NCBI GenBank assembly: GCA_023055355.1 | Contig: JALJCS010000001.1 | Span: 99,123,381 to 99,187,380, forward strand | Direction: 5' to 3' | Origin: Agelaius tricolor | Taxonomy: Eukaryota; Chordata; Aves; Passeriformes; Icteridae | DNA length: 64,000 bases | Shown: positions 1-12,690 of the stretch, in pieces | Numbering within the stretch: the first letter of the stretch is position 1 | Layout of the letters: the number at the start of each line of letters is the position of its first letter | Notes under the pieces: generated by a model | What the model was told of the DNA's origin: nothing | Seen by the model: only the letters and a program-made list of their open reading frames with translations | Databases searched by the model: none | Program-made: the position numbers and the translations under genes

Positions 1-3000
1 TATTATTATTCCCTAAATGCATCTTCCTACATTTTATAACATTAAATTTAATGTCACATTTTTAATTGTTATCCAGTCCTTATTATATGATATCTCATTT
101 CTCTTTTAATGAATAATTCTTATAAAATTCTGCCCATGAAACCTTCTGCTGCACTTTCTGTCTTTCTTCCCGCATGGGAATACTTTAGTAGTACTTATCA
201 CAGCTTGCAACTGTACACATATTATTTTTTCTAATCACCAGAACCATCTATAAATAGATGAACTTTGGAGAGAGAAAGACAGAGAAAGGTCATGGACCTT
301 AGTTCTTGAAAATTAAAGCAGCTTTGTCTGCTTTCATTGGCATGAAAATATAAGCAGAGCCTTATGCAGAGGTGTTGAGTGTTTTCAGTGTTCCTTATTC
401 AAAATTTGAGCTGCCATGCTTGTGTAACTTTGGAACTCTTTCACTTTGGTACTTTTTAGTAGAATTTGTGTGAATAATCTTTGGTCTGATTTATCACTAA
501 GTACTGCTAAGTATTGTTATTTGTTGACATCAGGAGTGAGATTTATGATTATGTTTTGGGGAACTAAGGAGAGGATAAAGGTTTTTGATCTGTGATATGT
601 GCATTGACTGGTTATTGTGGTGTGGCACTGCAAAGGAACTAATAATGTTTGTGATGTGCAATTGGTTTGTAGTGCCATTTTAAGGAATAAGTACTGTTTG
701 TTGGGCATTGTTATAATTTGCTAAATCTCAGCAGATGGCTAAAAGAAGAGTTCTGTTTATTTCTCATGGATGGGGATTTAGACTCCTACAGAAAGTAGAA
801 AGTACAGAGAGGAGTTCAATTATTTTTGTTTGAGACCTTTAGAAGTTTTTCAAGTCACTGCCATTTCAATCACATGCTCAAATTCAAATTCTGAATGCTG
901 ATTTTGCTTAAGAATTAACAATGTACCATCAGCAGTTATGTATTATTTTAATTTAGAAGTGCTATTCCCTTCCTGATTTTTGAAATTTAGCTTTTTTTTT
1001 CTATAATCAATACATTCCTCTAGGAAAAGAACATGTAGTAAGTTAAAACTGTTGCACATAAGGGAAGACTTAGTTTTGTACTTGAATAGCCATAGGCAGA
1101 TAGTGGGCAAGTTATGTTTGAATTCAGGAATTCTTGGTAACTAACAAATAGTTACTAACAAATTGCTCATATAAATCATTCAAAAAACATTGTAAAATGT
1201 ATTAACTGTGGAAAATTACTAGTTTTATGCAAATTTGGACCTTTAAACTGGAAGCTTCAAACCAGAAAAATACTCTTAAATATGGACTGCACTGTTCAGC
1301 AGAAGATTTATAACCCTAAATATTGAATAACATGGTTGCTCTACCTCAATACTCTGGGGAACTCTCCATTTTTGTAGTAAAAAAAGTGACTCTTAAAGAA
1401 AAAAAAATCTTTCAGGGCTAGAAACAATTTAATCCAAATCCTTGCCTATTTTTAAGAGTATGTAATCTATCCTGAGTTACTGGTTTTTGTTTTAAGTGGT
1501 CTATTTCTTGGTTCCATTTCTTGGTTCACATACACACATGTATATAATTTAAAATTTTTCAGCCAGTTTAAAAGGATTTTGGAGTAGAAATTTATTTTCC
1601 ATCTATATCTAAAGAACCTAAAAGTGCAAAGAATCTTGAAAAGTGACCCTAAGTAATAAATACAGTAGCTGAGAAACAGAACAGCAAAGTAAAAAATATT
1701 ATAACAAGTGAAAACAAAATGTAGAAATTGTAACTTTGAAATGAACATATATTTGATTAGAATTAGGAAATAATCTTGTCATCAAAGGATTTATTATGCT
1801 CTGTTAATTTGATAACGTATCACCTAAATTTTGTTTACAAAGAGGTATGACTAATAAAATAATAGAATGAATTGTGGTGTTTTAAATATAAATTCATATA
1901 TTTTAATTTTTTTCTTTGAAAGTACGGTATAACATACTGATATTCTTTCTATGAGAAATCAAAAAAAAAAACAAAACAGCACTATTTATAAGACTCCTAC
2001 AAAGAAATACCTCATATAGATGCTAAAAGTGATGGAATGTGATTCTGCAATTTAAATTTTGTATTTGATTTTTTTTTTGTTTTCCTTTTCTTGTTTGCTC
2101 TTATTGTCTAAAGTCTCAGGTTGTTCTGATGCCCATGTGTGCAAGTTTCCTCATGCTTTCTAAAGATGACATGGAAACTCTACAAGCTTTCTTTTTGTGT
2201 AACCTTATGAAGTGAAGATTTTTTGTCATTTTGCAAAGATTCACAGAATCAAAGGTAGCCTAGCACAGAGTGCTGAGACACTTCAGAAGTAGATTAAAAG
2301 ATATTCACTATCCAAATTTCTTAATGTACAAAATGACCACCCCTTTTATGCCAGTTTTTAATTTGGAATAGCAATTAGATTGGTGGCTGTTTGAGGCAGA
2401 AGCACATCAGTCTCATCTGGGATGTTGGATGGGCAAAATACATTGTTTCAAATGCTCTTGAACCCATAAATATCAACTAGTAATTTTAGAATGGTACAAA
2501 TAACAGCATATACTTGATGTCTATTATTTAGGTAACATCAATAACAGAAATAAGAAAAGAAAAGAAAAAACGATAACATTTTAAAGGCTTGTACTTCTGC
2601 CTGTACTTGTAGTCAGGTAAGAGTAGACCTATGTATAATGCAGTGCTTCTAAAGTCTTTGTTTATATCTGAAAGTAAGTTGTTTGATGTGCCAGAATACA
2701 GGGTTCATTTCTCTTTGCTCTTTTGCTATGGTGAGAAATCACTCCATTAAAATATTTATATTTAGAGTTAACAGTCGCACGTTCACTAAACAAGCACCAT
2801 CAATAAATTTCACTTTGATGCGTTTTATGATAATACACTGTAATTGGATTCAGCAGTAAATCCAAACACAGCTCTGAGGCATTGATTTTCCAAGCAGTTC
2901 TTTCAAAATTATGCAGTAAGAAATGAAGCAGCATCTTGATAAGGCATATAATAAAATTACTTTAAAATATTATTTTTGAGCATAAGATATCAATAAGTTG

Positions 3001-3180
3001 AGAGTAGTTTTTATTATGACAATCCTAGAAGGGACATCTAAGGAACTGATATAATTTTCCATACTGACCTTTTGTAAATGCACATTGGCAGACAGAGACA
3101 GTGTTTTTAATTTGTTGAGACTGACAAGCAAAATGCCTGTCAGTGATGTCAGAGGTGATGAGTGATGGTTCAACTGGGAA

Positions 3181-3256
3181 AGAAATAAAAGAAAACACCC
3201 AGAAAAAAAAAAAAAAGAAAAAAACCCAACAAAACAGAACGACAACAAGAAAAAAG
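3181..3256. repeat. A-rich low-complexity tract
   Basis: A poly-A core of about 14 bases followed by A-rich sequence with short C/G interruptions. The complementary strand gives a phenylalanine-rich open frame that is a composition artefact and not a protein. It could be the degraded A-tail of an old retrocopy, but no source sequence is recognisable next to it. Confidence 0.7.
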
Positions 3257-6200
3257 CCATACTCCATATCTTTCTGACAAACACAGAAGCATTTTTAGGC
3301 TTAAACTCATATTATCCTATATTCAAATCCATCTCTCTGAGTAAAAAAATGAGAAAATTATTTGCTGTAGGGTACATGAATAGGAAAATTAAGCTTGCGG
3401 CAAACAGTACAGTAGACTTTATACAAATGAGCATGAAGACATAACCAGTTCAGGAATCAGGGTACAGTGCTATGTATGAGCTATGCCAAACTCAAATCTT
3501 ATCAAAATCAATATACATTGATTTGCAGCTGAACAAGTTGTTCACTCATTCACAAGGTAAAATATCCAAGTTTTCGTTTTGTACCTCCAGTTTGCCCTTG
3601 CCTGAGTTACACTGTGGATACTTTCTCAAGATTTTTTTTAAACTACTGGGTTTGAATGTATTTTAATATGTGAGCAAAATTTTAAACTACTTTTAAAAGC
3701 TTAAAGTATATAACCACCATTATGTTATCATCTATTTCACTTTGCCTAAACTGCTTAAACCACCAGAAATTTTCTGTGAGAAAAACAAGAAAGCAATTTA
3801 TCACTGCAAAAGAAACTCTATTCAGTCTTCTACTATGTTCTTAATATTTTGAGAATATACTTGTTTCAGCTCTAAGATGACAGTGTGAAAGTATTTTCAG
3901 TCCAAATGTTGCTAAAACTGACTTCTGAATGATAGTAATAATACTTATTCCATGAATAACACTAATTATGCAAATAATAAATGTATAGGATATGCCTGGG
4001 CAAGATAAAACCACAGTTTAATACTATTAGTTGTAGAGGTTTGTTTTGTTTATTTTGTTGTTTTGGGGGATTTTTTTTAGGTGACAAAAAGCCAAATTCC
4101 ATTTAAAGAAAATATATGATAGAAATAAGTAATATTTATTAAAACTTTTCATATGAAGGCTGAGTTCAACGTGTTTTAGTGATGTGTTTTAGGGATTTTA
4201 GTGGTGCCAAAAAGACATAAGCTTGTACTAGAGATTGTGATTACAGCCCAAAAATGAAATGGTGCAAGAAAGGAGATTACTTACAATTCACAATGGGAGG
4301 TTACAAACACATGACTTACACAAATGGCTACAACTCAGTCTGAGGGTTGACACTGATGTCTTGAAAGAGAGTTAGGGAATAGCTTCCAAGGATGAGATAG
4401 ATGAAGACAGTGGTTATAACACACAGCAGCAGGAAGCTGAAGATATGAGGCCTTAATGAGTTTCAATTTTAGGGCTATTTTACACACTAGAAAAAGGGTA
4501 GAGATTACTTTACATTATCCAGTGAAATAGGCTTTGAAATAATCTATGTTAAAAAAACCAATTCCTGGAGAACTCGTTCATCTAAATAAACTAGACTAAA
4601 AGAAAAGAAAATACTAGCTTTTAAAATCTCAGGCTATAAGTGGATTGTATCCAGAGATGAGAAGGGAAGATGAAGCTGAAAGACAGTTTTGAACATCTAT
4701 CTGTAATTACACTGAAATTTTAATGACACCTTTCTAGGTGACTGTCTGAATCTTTTATTAACTGCTTAAGAAAAAAACAATTTATGCAACCATTCCACAA
4801 GAGAAAATTTCATCTTTGTGCAATAATATTCAACAAATATCTGGAACACATTTATCTTCCTAAACAGGGAAAACATGGAATTTTGTTGTTATGTTATTTA
4901 AAATGTCTTTGGTGACCAGTTTCCTAAAGGTTGGTATAACCTAGAAAGCCCATCAAGCACAAGCTGTCACTACTCAGTCAATTAGGGTTAGGGTTGCTCA
5001 GCAGGCTGCTTACAGCCAATTGTATGTTCAAATTCCTTTCACAACAAATGTCCGCAGAGAGAGAAAACACCAGTTATACCAAAACAAAATTACTCAACAT
5101 AAAATTACTGTTAGGGTCATGTGTGCCAGAGGACATGCCTCTCTGAGGATCTCAATCACCCTGTTGACCCCATGAGTACTCTGCAGTAGCCTAGAGCAAA
5201 AGCCATAGCTTAGCTCTGGTTTCCTAAATCCAGAGTTTTATAGAAGATTTTTCTGTCCATCTTTTTTTCAGGATGTCATTCTATTAATAACTCACATCAT
5301 ATACGAACTGCATACATTTCTTTAAATACAGAGACAAGAAAAAATCTACAGGTTGAAGGAAGAAGAAGTTAATAATATCGATGTGGTTTTTTAAGATAAA
5401 TTCAGAAGAATTTTTATTTTATTCTGAAGAAATACTTCAATTTACAACTGAAAACTTGATGATAATCCTATATAAGAATGTTCACTTTAAGGTGGTTGGG
5501 TTGAATGAACATATTTTTTACTTGTTTCCAGAAACAACTTTGTCACTGATTTTCTACGGATGACTTAATTTAGTTAGGCAGTTCCTGTTAACTGCAATTT
5601 GTTCTAAGATTTGTGAAATCTTTCAGTTTGGACATTTCAATCCCACTAGCAGCACTTTTGTTTGAACACTGCAGGAAGAATATAAACATCTGTAAATCTG
5701 AAAATCACATCTGTAAATCACCCTTCCTTCCATCTTCCTACTCTGTCTGCAAATAGCTTTCTCTTTCATTTGAAAGTCTTCAGTTATAGGTGTCCCCTTT
5801 ATGTAGATTAGCAGATTTTTCTTTAGATTTACAAATTATTTTAATTAAAATGATGGAAAATTTAATTCAAGGGAGGAGAACTGCCACATCTCTCTTACTG
5901 TCATTACTGAGCAGGCTAAGACTATGTAAATCTACACAGAAAAATGCTACAAGGCTTACAAAGTAAACCATTTGTACCAGCAAGCACACACTAAATTTAA
6001 AAACTGAAAAACAAAACTTTTCTTTTTTTACTATGAAAATAATTTCCCACAAACAGAAAATTAATTAAAATAGAAAGGTGTAATAATTCATGATTTTTTT
6101 TCTTAATATCATTATCTGGTCTGCTTTATTCTATGTCTTCAGTTTTAGTGATTCAAATAATTTGGTATACAGAAAGATAACGTAGCACTCAATACCTTAA

Positions 6201-9200
6201 CAGTGGGACAAATCTGAGGAAGGGCTGGGAGTCCATGAGAGAAAAACATAACAAAGTAAAAGTCAGACAAATTCACTTAGAAGCAAGGTTTTAATTGAAT
6301 TGCTAATTTAACATTTACTCAAATTATGGCAAATCTCTTGACAAATTTAATTTATGAATAGATGTCCTTCTTTGGAAATGCTTCAGTCATAAATAAAAAA
6401 TGTGTCTAACACAGGCCTAAAAGTATCAAATTCTACAGTTTATGTTAATCAGCAAGTCAAATTAGATAACCCAATTGTGTCTTCTAGAATTAAACACTCA
6501 TTGACTATATAAATCTATTTATCATCCCATTAAATCAAATGGTTAGCACTTCTGCTGAAGTGTTAACTTCAAGAAAAAGAAGTCATCAAATTCTACTCTG
6601 TAGTGTACTGATAAAGTTGGTAGCACTGACAAAATAATGTATAATGTAAAGATATAGCAAAATACCAGTTTTTCAAGAATTTCTGATAACATAGGTAAAA
6701 ATAGTAGTAGATGAGGGTGAGGAGAGCTCATTTAATGAAATAGTAAACCCATGTCTATAAACGTTATGATAATGGATTCTCTAGGATCATGGTGAAAGAG
6801 ATAAAATGTATAGAGAAAAAGAAAGAAACAGAAAGAAAAATGAGATTAATTACCTGAACAGTGAATCTTAAAAATAAGCTTTCCTGTAATTGGAGAAAAT
6901 TTAAGTATTCCATCTTGACCATCAGGCTATCTTATCCAGCTTTTCATTATTCAGGCAAAGCATTGTCACTAAAATGAATTCATCAGTGTAACAGAGATAA
7001 ATGATCCAACATGGAACAGACAGAACTATTTTCCTGTTCTTATGAAGAAAATTGTCTCTCTGTACTATTATATCAGTGACAAAGATGTCTGGACTTCATA
7101 AGCATTTCTTTCCATTTAGTCTGCCTTAAATATTAATGAAGCAAGGATATAACCTCTCTTTGCTAAGTTCAAGAAGGAGTTTAAAAGCCCTAGTAACGAA
7201 TAGGACTGTTTCAAGCATAAAATAATCAAATTATTAAAAAGATGTGTCTAGCTCTTACCATGTTGAAAGAAGTAATAAAGTTAAATAAAAAGGAGATGAG
7301 TTGAAATGAATCTAAAATACACTGAATTTTTGTCTAACCTATAAAGTTTTTTCAAGAGAAAATGCATTTATTATATTCCTCAAAGTATTGTGTATATGGA
7401 TATAATAATTTTAATAATAAACATAACCATCACTAGTAGTTCCATAAATCTCAGGGTGAAAAAGTGTTTCAAAAAATAAATGAAAAACAAAGCCAAACCC
7501 CACAACAAACTAACAGCAAAAGAAAGATGTTTTGGAAATGTATTGCCAGATAATATTTAACTGTGGTGGAAAAGAGATTGAATAATGGATCATCAGATCT
7601 CAGCATATCAGAATCAAGGTTACCTACAGTATTTTCTACACTTTGTCTCTCCCCATTGCTTCCTATATTGAAACATAGGAGTAAAGAGTAAACTGAAGCA
7701 TATTAGCTGTTCAAATGAAGTAGGCATATTTTCAAATGCCAAATGATAAAGATAGTTTCATGATTACTTCTCCAGCTAGAATCAGAAACACTGACAAACA
7801 AATACTCTCAGTTACTCAGCTCCATGATTCTCCATAGGGACTTTATTTGGTTTTCTTTCAATAAGCCTAAGTACGAATGCCAGACAAAGTCTACAAGAGG
7901 AGAGCAAAGCTCCCTATCTCACATTATAAACTTACCTCTTGTATTGCCCTTGGGTATTAACTGAGGATAAGTTGGAAACAAACAGGTGTACGTATTTATA
8001 GATGAATGAGTGCATGAAAACCCGAGTTTGGCAACTTTCTCTTAGCACTATGTAAGAAAGGCTCAGACTTTGGTAGGATATGCAGCAATTAAGAATCTCT
8101 AGGACAATTTTATGAAATGATGCAAACTTTAGAAAGAGCACTTCATTTTTAGCTGCTGTTAGATTTTTTGTAGGGATTTGTTCAAAGTAAAACTGTTTAA
8201 CAGTTGCTTACACATGAAGACGTTCACTAAGGGAGTTTCCCTACTGTCACAACATAAAGTGAAACAGAGGACATCTCCCTTCTCCTCCTCCCTTCGATTC
8301 TAACCCTTCAGAGGAAAAAAAAAAAAAAGACAACATCCAAGAGTAATAAACAAAATATATTTGGGATGACTGTTCAACAGAAGGTTGTGTTTAACCATAT
8401 CAGAAAATCCAGTCTCTACTAAAGGAGTTAATGAAATAGAAATCAAGAGGCTCAGATAATGCAAAATGTAACAGAGTATCAAGTAGAAGGTATTCTACAG
8501 AAGTAAAATTTACCACTATTATAGCACCCAGAATTTCCAGTTTTCCTGGGAACTATTCCAATAGCAACTTTAGTAGATGTCCTAGTCCAAATTTTAAGTT
8601 TCCCTTAAAATGTATGCAGTTCAAAACCCAGAGCTGACAGAAAAAATATCTAATCCATTTCTCTGAATGGAAGGGAATTGCTGAGAAGCAAATTAAAGAT
8701 AGAGGGAGTGGTGTTGAACTAAAATATTTTCTTAGGAGTAAAGAATTTGTGTATTAATTGTATCTCTGCTGCAAAGCACACATCACATTTCCTAAGAGAA
8801 ACTTTCAATTAGTCTCCCAGCCCAGTAAGACTTCCCTGTTAATGGATGATGTCTCCCTCTTATTTAAGAAATTAGACTCTTTCCCAACATTGTCTGCTTT
8901 AGTGCATAAACCCTTTCTTTAGACATCTCACCAAAATACCAGCAGATAGCATTCAAGAGGTGATAGGCTATCAGTTTAAAAGGAATGACTCAGTTAAGAG
9001 GGGACCTTGACACCCAAACATCAAAACTGGAAGCATGTTTCTGAAAAGGCAAACAGAATAAGAACACAAGGAAGAAAATGACAGAAAAAAAAATCTGAGA
9101 CTTAAACAAAAATGAAACAACTGTTACTTAGGAAATTATGCCAGAAAAATCAATACCAGCTCTGAGAATATTTAGAAACTTAGAAAGTCCTACAAGCATG

Positions 9201-9713
9201 CAAAAATAGAATTAATCAGGTGTGCAATAATTCCACTCACATTAATTTATTTGCTGTGTAGTCAGGCTCAGATTGCTGTTTCTTTTTTTTTTTTCCCCTT
9301 TTTTCATTTAACTGTGATGTGTAGATTTAAGGTAAACAAGATTGCCATCAACCCAAAGACTCTGCTCCCTGACCATGGGTAAATCTGACATCAAATGCTG
9401 AAGAGAAAAAAAGAGCGAAACCTATATCTATATAGTTTTAGAATTTTCAATAAGACAGGCAGGCATTACTTTTCTGAATTCCAAGGCTAAAAAAAAACCA
9501 AAACAAACTTAGATAAAAAACAATAATGGAAAACCTGAAAAAGGTGTAACTAACTAGATAAACTAAGTTTATCTAGCCACAGATAAAAATGAGAGAAAGA
9601 AAGAAAATAACTTAATCTATCCTTAAAATTGAGACTGGATAAAGCTAATAAGTGTGCACAGGCACAACTAATGCAAAAGATTTTTTGAATTCCTTCTTTC
9701 AGCTAGGACAAAT

Positions 9714-9780
9714 TTTTCCAAGCTTTTTATTTTTTTCCTTTTCTTTTTATTTTTTTTTACTTTTTAAAATTTTTTTTATT
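9714..9780. repeat. T-rich low-complexity tract
   Basis: Long T runs broken by single C, A or G bases over about 65 bases. It produces a hydrophobic-looking F/L/S open frame on the plus strand that should not be read as a gene. No flanking retrotransposon body was recognised. Confidence 0.75.
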
Positions 9781-10340
9781 ACACTGGTGGCACATAAGGA
9801 ATTTATGGAACTCATGGCTTCAAAAAGAAAAAAACTAGGTATTTAAGCTCTCGTTAGTCAGTGGAGAATTCTAAATGATTAGCAGGGCATAGAGAGCTAT
9901 TAAGCTCAATCTAAAACACAAGTTTTGAATCAGTGAATATTTGAAAAGAGATGAAGATCTGTAAAATTTCTGGTTAATAATTCCTAAAGTCCTCAACTGT
10001 AGTTTTTATAATAAGTTTAAAATTAAGAAGTGGTTCAATTTGGGCTTTTGGGTGATTTGGGCTGAGTTGATATTTGAACTTTTAATTTCTGATCCATTAA
10101 GAGATATCTCCTACCAAAAGTCATTGACATTTAAAATTTTATTCAGATATAGTATTTGGTCATCTGATCATATATGGGCTTCTTCTTTAGATATTTACAT
10201 TTGAGCTACCACTTTACAGACAACACCAGAAAGAAATAATACACTTTTTCATCAATTTCATCCTGATACGTGTTCACATCTGACCAGTGAACGTTTCTAT
10301 TTCTTCTTTTTAGCAACAGAGGAAGACTGAGGGTATTCAT

Positions 10341-10430
10341 ACATTCATAGAGTATTTGAATTAGAAGGAATCCAGAAGGACCACTGAACCTCACATCTTG
10401 GCTCTGCAGAAGAGCATTCTAAGAGTCACA
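10341..10430 (-). mobile_element. CR1 retrotransposon 3'-end fragment
   Basis: Read on the plus strand, the block starts with an ATTCATAGAGTAT-like remnant of the CR1 tail. It continues with a diverged version of the usual antisense CR1 end: the TTGGAAGGGACCCACAAGGA region, then the GAGTCCAACTCCTGGCCCTGC region, then AAGAGTCACA. The order and spacing fit CR1 on the minus strand. Only the terminal ~90 bases are present, as is common for 5'-truncated CR1 copies. Divergence is high, so this is an old insertion. The identification rests on remembered family sequence; an alignment to CR1 consensus sequences would settle it. Confidence 0.65.
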
Positions 10431-11510
10431 GTACTATCTTAAATCAAAATGTTTATGATTTAGAACTATGCTATTATTTACAAAAACCTTGAGAAATCCT
10501 GGAACGCTGAAAAAAATGAAAGATGTAAAGGAATAGGATATTCTATTTGGTCAAGCCATAATTTCAGGTGCAATTGCTATACTATTCTTTTAGACTTTGA
10601 ATTAAAACTTCTAGATCTTCAGCTACCTCGTCCTTTAAATATTTATTTGTACTTTATTAGAAAAATTATATTATTTTGTTTAATCACAAAAATTTTCACT
10701 GTATGTACTGAACACCACAATGCACTGGAAAAGAGACTGATAATTAACATCTTCAACAGTGGAAAAAAAGGAAGAAAATAAATGTCAAAACATTTTCTTT
10801 CAGAGAAAAAAGAATTACCCAAAATTTTGCATGTTTGATTTTTGTCTTAATAGAGAGCAAAAATATAGCATATTATATGAATAATAAAATATGATGTAGG
10901 GATTTTTTTTACAAAATAGCCATAAATTAATCTTCAAAATTCAAATGCAAAAATGGCAGTGAAAATTTGAATCATTAAATTCAACTTTGTAACAAGCGTC
11001 ACTTAATAAAGAATATGGTCTCTGCATGAGGAGCACTTAAAAGATTATGGATATTAAAATGTCTCCAGGAATATAGGTCAGGTTTCTCTCTGATTTAATC
11101 TTCTTTCCCTGCATGCAATTTTGTATTGCATGTCTGTTGAACTAAGTGGTGGAGAAAACCACCTCAGAATGAAAAAAAAGGTGCTGAAAAGCTTGTACTT
11201 TTTTCTGATAAATTAGATTCAGTTTTCAAAGAAATATCATTATGTTTTAACCTACATATCTTCCTACATAGAAACAGAGATAATGTACTTTTCTAGATGT
11301 TCTATAAATCCCATAACAATTACAAAAGCAGTTACAACTATCTTCATAACTGTAGTGCCAACACTGATACTTGAAAGTGCTTCTGTGGGTGTTAAATAAT
11401 GCAGAGTTGGAGACAGAAAAAAAAGAAATCAATAAAATAAAATAAAAGTACATTTAACTGCTCTTTTTGAGATATTTCTTTATGGCAAAAGATTATTTTA
11501 AAAACCAAGT
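10431..11510. other. AT-rich spacer between CR1 fragments
   Basis: No gene or assignable repeat. It is AT-rich sequence with short A and T runs. Short open frames on the minus strand toward the right end run into the neighbouring CR1 fragment and carry no domain. Confidence 0.6.
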
Positions 11511-11950
11511 AACTTAGACTGGAGGGACCTTTAGAAGCTGTGCAGTTCAGTCCTTTCCTAGAAGCAGTGCTGACCCAGAGCAGGTTGCTCAAGGTCTTTT
11601 CCAGTTCAGTGTTGGAGAAGGGGGTTCCAGCAAGCTGTTCCAGCACCTGATTACTGTCAGAGTGAAAAAAATCCACTATGACACTATAAATTTCCAGTGC
11701 AATATGTGACTCTACTTATCTAGTTGCTACACACCTCTGAGGGAGTTTGGCACTATCTTGTATTTGTTGGACAAGTTTACAATTCTCTCCCAAAGCTGTG
11801 TCTTTTCCAGCCTGAACAAGACCTGCTCCATGAACTTCTTCTCACAGGGCAAGTGCTACAGGCTCCAACTGTCTTGATGACTTCTGCTGCAGTTTCTCCA
11901 ATATTTCAATGTCTTTTTGGTGCTGGAATGGTCCAAAACTGCAAATAACA
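11511..11950 (-). mobile_element. CR1 retrotransposon fragment, 3' UTR and end of ORF2
   Basis: On the plus strand this reads as antisense CR1. It begins with a GGAGGGACCTTTAGAAG-type 3' end. Next comes the GAGCAGGTTGCTCAAGGTC segment (the usual 'SNLL' end of ORF2), the CTGTTCCAGCACCTGATTAC segment, and an AGTGAAAAAA motif. Farther right, about 11800-11930, are CCAGCCTGAACAAGACCTGC and TCTCACAGGGCAAGTGCT, which match the antisense of the LFSLEKRR and LSYEER regions of the CR1 reverse transcriptase C-terminus. The middle (about 11670-11760) is poorly conserved. Minus-strand residues near 11600 read as a CR1-like LEQLAGTPF...TLSNLLW with frame decay. This is an old, inactive copy. Confidence 0.8.
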
Positions 11951-12126
11951 AGCTGCCTAACTAATTTTTGAGTCCCAGTGGTCTAACCCATAATGTATCT
12001 TTATGATCTTCCAAATAATTCTTAAATCAAATGATCACTTACAACTAAATGTGAAAGAAGAATATTTATAGATATTTCATTCTCTCATCCTCTTAGTTTT
12101 TGGAAAAGTTATGGGGGGAAGGAGGG

Positions 12127-12233
12127 ATGTTGTTGTTTTGGGTTTTCTTTTTGTTTTTGTGTTGGGGTTTTTTGTTTTTTTGGTGGAGTTTTGTCTGTTT
12201 GTTTTTGGGTTTGTTTTTGGTTTTTTTTTTGTG
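12127..12233. repeat. GT-rich low-complexity tract
   Basis: About 105 bases made almost only of T and G, with short G runs (GGG, GGGG) spaced by T runs. It is not a clean microsatellite; it looks like a degraded (TTTG/TTTTG)n array. It lies between two CR1 fragments. Confidence 0.8.
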
Positions 12234-12344
12234 AAAATGACTGGCCACTTTACAAGGACTTAAAAAGAACCCAAGGACTACTGAAGCAGTCCTTCATGAA
12301 GGACTGTATAGAATAAAAAGAACAGAATATATTAAAATAGAGGA

Positions 12345-12485
12345 GAATAAAATAATTTCAGTTGGAAGGGACCTACAGTGATCATCTTGTCCAACTGTCT
12401 GACCAACTTATGGCTGACCAAACATTAAAGCATGTTACTTTGTCTAAATGCCTCTTTACTCTGACAGGCTTGGGGCATTCATTTT
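12345..12485 (-). mobile_element. CR1 retrotransposon 3'-end fragment
   Basis: The plus strand shows the antisense CR1 end in order. First is an AGAATAAAATAATTTCAG remnant of the tail, then TTGGAAGGGACCTACAGTGA, TCATCTTGTCCAACTG, a segment with TGGCTGACCAAACATTAAAG, and AAATGCCTCTTTACTCTGAC. It ends with GACAGGCTTGGGGCATTC. This matches one common CR1 3' UTR subfamily. The match stops abruptly at about 12485, where a different repeat begins. That suggests the CR1 was interrupted or truncated by that element. Confidence 0.85.
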
Positions 12486-12690
12486 CACAATAAATTAGAT
12501 TAATTTGTCTAATTCGAGTCTGTTTTGACTGTGATAGTAATTGGTAAGTGATCTCCCTGTTCTTAACATGATCCATTGGCTTTTCATAGTAATTTCTCCC
12601 CCTGTCCTACTGATGAGAGAGTCCCAGAGTGGCTTGATGGGCATCTGGCAATCATCAAAGGTCAACCAACCATGTTCTTTCACAATTTTT
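12486..12690 (-). mobile_element. Avian interspersed repeat, probably LTR-derived, family unassigned
   Basis: On the minus strand I recognise a string of motifs in the order I remember from an abundant bird repeat. They are TGATTGCCAGATGCCCATCA, CAAGCCACTCTGGGACTCTC, AGGACAGGGGGAGAAA, AAGAACAGGGAGATCACTTA, CAATTACTATCACAGTCAAA, ACAGACTCGAATTAGA and TTAATCTAATTTATTGTG. I believe the parent element is of endogenous-retrovirus LTR type, but I cannot name the family. Only about 200 bases are present, with no internal coding region, so nothing functional remains. It directly abuts a CR1 3' fragment. The open frames it creates on both strands are not genes. Confidence 0.55.

Larger units (their letters stand above)
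1..10340. other. AT-rich non-coding stretch, no gene seen
   Basis: I see no gene here. Open frames are all under about 105 codons, are rich in F, L, I, K and S, and show no domain; the longest, near 2970-3284 minus, is a readout of an A-rich tract. No CR1 or other interspersed repeat could be assigned. Small features are an A-rich tract near 3.2 kb, a T-rich tract near 9.7 kb, a two-copy repeat of ACATCTGTAAATC near 5.69-5.72 kb, and scattered A or T runs of 8-14 bases. The sequence could be an intron or intergenic; nothing visible decides between them. Confidence 0.65.

Noticed and set aside
2233..2260. TTCACAGAATCAAAGG as a CR1 3' end
   Set aside because: Only about ten bases match and the following sequence shows no CR1 block.
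2970..3284. Phenylalanine-rich 104-codon frame resembling a membrane protein
   Set aside because: The hydrophobic stretch is the complement of a poly-A tract.
4982..4995. TTAGGGTTAGGGTT, telomere-like sequence
   Set aside because: Only two and a third units; far too short to call an interstitial telomeric repeat.
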